A stretch of 64,000 nucleotides of DNA from Euborellia annulipes (taxonomy: Eukaryota; Arthropoda; Insecta; Dermaptera; Anisolabididae). A program made the position numbers and the translations under genes. The DNA is taken from contig JAKCPI010005210.1 of assembly GCA_023213315.1 (NCBI GenBank), forward strand, positions 62,001 to 126,000, given 5' to 3'. Below the pieces are notes generated by a model. It did not search any database, was not told where the DNA came from, and was given only the letters and a program-made list of their open reading frames with translations. Shown piece after piece: positions 63,601 to 64,000 of the stretch (its first letter is position 1; each line of letters opens with the position of its first letter).

Positions 63601-64000
63601 AAAAAAATGTCAGCCTTATTTCTGTTTACTCGTTCTCACTTGAAATGTAACATTTTATTTTAGTCAAGCGAATCATCGAAACCTGAGGCCTCTGCGCAAA
63701 CCATGCAAAAAGATGAAGGTATTTGCTTTAATCTTTAAAAAAAAAGTCTAAAAATATCTAATGATAATTATTGACACTTTTAGGGAAATGTCCCGGTGTG
63801 TGCGTCACGGAGAATATTGCTCAATATTGTGAAGCCGTCCTGGCTGATGACACCCTCTGTCCGTCGGGTCAACGTTGCTGCGTCTCTCGGCTTCAATACG
63901 GCGATAAAGTGCCGGACACATTGATTATGATGAAAGGTGCAGATCAACCTGGAGGAGGTGGCGGAGGAGGTGGGACAAGAAGACCAACGACATCAACTTC
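52136..64000 (+). CDS. mas: masquerade-like secreted serine-protease homologue (5' part)
   Basis: An extracellular clip-type, catalytically inactive serine protease homologue, needed in Drosophila for muscle attachment and linked to crustacean immunity (family knowledge). Exons seen: 52136-52271, 60235-60500, 63664-63718, 63784 to the window end. The first intron is ~8 kb; phases close. A hydrophobic signal peptide (about residues 15-33, VNVFIFVILIVTSSSVTA) is followed by QQDTE. First disulphide-knot domain: C60, C64, C73, C82, C89, C90 (CPGMCVHTLATLIC ... RCC). Thr/Pro-rich linker (about 92-134). Second knot: C155, C159, C168, C178, C184, C185 (CPGVCVTENIAQYC ... RCC). Then a Gly-rich run and another Thr/Pro linker. 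CPGxC knots in series with TTxRRPT linkers are typical of masquerade. The protease domain lies beyond the window. Confidence 0.88.
53950..54022 (-). repeat. tRNA-like SINE fragment
   Basis: On the minus strand: GGTCATAGCGCATGAGGAGA then CAGGGTTCAAGAATCCCTG (T-arm-like with one extra base). No acceptor stem. Confidence 0.35.
54311..54356 (-). ncRNA. Hammerhead-like motif, best stem I
   Basis: On the minus strand: AACAGCT - CTGAAGA - TGGCTTT...AAAACC - GAATCGTC - AGCTGTT. Stem I is a perfect 7-bp helix closing the motif, and stem II is GGYTTT/AAAACC with one mismatch. The GAAA box is GAAT, which would weaken or abolish activity. It pairs in arrangement with the plus-strand copy at 54851. Confidence 0.45.
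54383..54691. mobile_element. hAT-type MITE, CAGGGGTGTCAAACTC ends
   Basis: 309 bp, ends CAGGGGTGTCAAACTCA / TGAGTTTAACACTCCTG inverted, perfect 8-bp duplication TATTAGAT. This end sequence is typical of widespread hAT families. It lies between the two hammerhead-like copies at 54311 and 54851. Confidence 0.85.
54851..54884 (+). repeat. Hammerhead-like / Penelope-end relic
   Basis: AACAGCT - CCGAAG - CAAGGCC - GAAACGTC - AGC. The outer GCT/AGC pair and GAAACGTC box match the copy at 54311, in the opposite orientation. Stem II is shortened and the CTGA box changed. Confidence 0.35.
55055..55304. mobile_element. hAT-like MITE carrying a SINE piece
   Basis: 250 bp, ends CAGTGGCGGATTAATG / TTAATCCGCCCCTG inverted, perfect 8-bp duplication TAACGATG. 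About 55110-55200 is a SINE family 1 3' part (minus), inserted in or captured by the MITE. Confidence 0.82.
55860..56090. other. Homopolymer-rich block, possible assembly artefact
   Basis: A G-run of about 39 bases (55969-56007) is followed by T(12), G-rich and A(15) runs. It is preceded by text made almost wholly of 2-5 base homopolymers (GGGTTTTGGGGTTCTTTTG). No genuine repeat family is evident. The Gly-, Pro- and Phe-rich open frames across it are not genes. Confidence 0.6.
57364..57738. mobile_element. TA-flanked MITE, CAGTGAGGG ends
   Basis: The ends CAGTGAGGGACAATATTAAC / TTAATATTGACCCTCACTG are inverted, with TA outside each. Subterminal GTGATTATTTCATTG is also inverted. It contains an A(37) run and C(9). 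Related half-elements lie at 29610-29740 and 40660-41220. Confidence 0.7.
58020..58150 (-). pseudogene. Possible non-LTR RT thumb fragment
   Basis: On the minus strand: ADICSGAHKMLGFIIRNTRF, followed by a stop. The KMLGFIIRNTR segment resembles the A.KMLGFI.R thumb region of non-LTR reverse transcriptases. Too short to be sure. Confidence 0.3.
58169..58402 (-). CDS. Candidate orphan exon antisense in masquerade intron 1
   Basis: A 234-nt open segment on the minus strand bounded by a good 3' splice site (TATTTTCATATTAG) and a good 5' splice site (ACA then GTGAGTAA). It encodes about 77 residues: NWQQRILLDGDLVSFVLITK, then an Asn/Lys run, LIESLAIRAINLEKVLSSLG and AMGEKVDLLTSPCFTKAKQK. The composition is protein-like and helical, unlike neighbouring A/T-rich frames. 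I do not recognise it and found no certain partner exons. It may be an exon of a nested gene or a gene relic. Confidence 0.3.
59045..59945. mobile_element. Complex inverted-repeat element, GTGTGCGTTGGC motif
   Basis: The arms 59047-59220 and 59640-59811 are inverted (CACACCGAGGAGGCAAAACA and its complement; ACACACCAATTAAGC / GTCAATTGGTGTGCG). In and around them CAACGCACACCGATTGAGCA and its complement recur at least eight times in both orientations, with CAAAACG/CGTTTTG blocks. The open frames over it are products of this repetition. Confidence 0.65.
60650..61112 (-). repeat. SINE family 1 split by a MITE
   Basis: The tRNA-like head (minus; TTGATGTAGGGGTAGCGTGC and GCGGGTTCGGATCCCAG) lies at 61035-61112. 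The 3' part (GGCCTGAGTTGCCGAAAAGAC) is at 60650-60741. They rejoin when the element 60742-61004 and one CATTTGGT copy are removed. Confidence 0.65.
60742..61004. mobile_element. hAT-like MITE, CATGGGCGTAGCCAG ends
   Basis: 263 bp, ends CATGGGCGTAGCCAG / CTGGCTACGCCCATG perfectly inverted, perfect 8-bp duplication CATTTGGT. Nearly colinear with 36863-37115. Confidence 0.88.
61125..61258 (-). repeat. Family R1 fragment
   Basis: On the minus strand: TTACTTTCTCTTATCT, AGAGAGAAAGTATTGGATTC, TCAAAAATTCGATGTCGAGA, GGGGACCTCTGAGTTC. Truncated beyond this. Confidence 0.55.
61504..61696. mobile_element. hAT-like MITE, CAGGGCCGGAACTAG ends
   Basis: 193 bp, ends CAGGGCCGGAACTAGG / CCTAGATCCGGCCCTG inverted, perfect 8-bp duplication AATCCATT. 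The longest of three copies of this family (80, 177 and 193 bp). Confidence 0.86.
61795..63290 (+). repeat. Family R1, longest copy, split by an hAT MITE
   Basis: Starts TACCTCTATATATGTTAATA, AGAAAGTATTGGATTC, TTCGATGTCGAGATTTTGA. It continues after the hAT element (61984-62825) with GAGGTTGAAAATATA, AAGAGTACTAGTTCTTTACT and TTCGCTCTAACGATTTTGAT, and closes with the palindrome 63205-63287 (TCTGGTGTGACAAGCACAGA / CTGTGCGACCAGTCACACCA). Without the insert it is about 650 bp. Confidence 0.68.
61984..62825. mobile_element. hAT-type element, CAGTGGTTCCCAACC ends
   Basis: 842 bp, ends CAGTGGTTCCCAACCTGGG / AGGTTGGGAACCACTG inverted, perfect 8-bp duplication AGCTAGGA created inside family R1. The end sequence is a classic hAT type. 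The interior is A/T-rich with no transposase. Confidence 0.88.

Overview
This is a eukaryotic nuclear window, AT-rich, with GT-AG introns, many simple repeats and a dense load of small transposons. The gene set points to an arthropod. It carries the 5' part of a masquerade-type secreted serine-protease homologue (an arthropod cuticle/immune family), together with a BARD1-type gene, which Drosophila lacks. I infer a non-dipteran arthropod, perhaps a crustacean; the sequence does not fix the species.

Six protein genes can be assembled exon by exon, with splice sites and reading phases that close. In order they are: a spermine/polyamine oxidase (minus, five exons, 1713-7367, 577 aa); a conserved protein I cannot name (plus, three coding exons, 20462-22633, 297 aa); a BARD1-like RING-ankyrin-BRCT protein (minus, nine exons, 22910-32664, 566 aa), convergent with the previous gene and ending 276 bp from it; DPCD, a cilium-related protein (plus, four exons, 34144-36284, 207 aa); a Lys/Ser-rich, probably nuclear protein (plus, six exons, 38148-45649) with a one-base frameshift in its long second exon; and masquerade (plus, from 52136 past the window edge), whose first intron is about 8 kb. 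These genes do not form an operon or pathway. BARD1 and the Lys/Ser-rich protein look nuclear, DPCD ciliary, the oxidase metabolic, and masquerade secreted.

Between and inside the genes lies nested mobile DNA. Fourteen hAT-like non-autonomous elements can be bounded, eleven of them with perfect 8-bp target-site duplications. A Helitron/Helentron-type element (9782-11677) has a 5' TC, a (CTGT)n tract, an internal ~120-bp minisatellite, a 3' hairpin and a CTAG end. A Penelope-like GIY-YIG fragment (2368-2803) is flanked by inverted copies of a ~170-bp repeat. There are mariner remnants, non-LTR reverse-transcriptase fragments, at least two tRNA-derived or SINE-like families, and several large fold-back structures, one of ~1.35 kb with tRNA-like arms.

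The most interesting non-gene signal is a recurring hammerhead-like motif, CTGARGA - helix - CCGAAACGTC, seen at about eight places and often as head-to-head pairs. It fits hammerhead ribozymes known from Penelope-like retroelements. Other leads are a candidate orphan exon inside the masquerade intron (58169-58402), a GC-rich candidate 5' UTR exon/promoter at 14045-14395, and a suspicious poly-G tract at 55969-56007.
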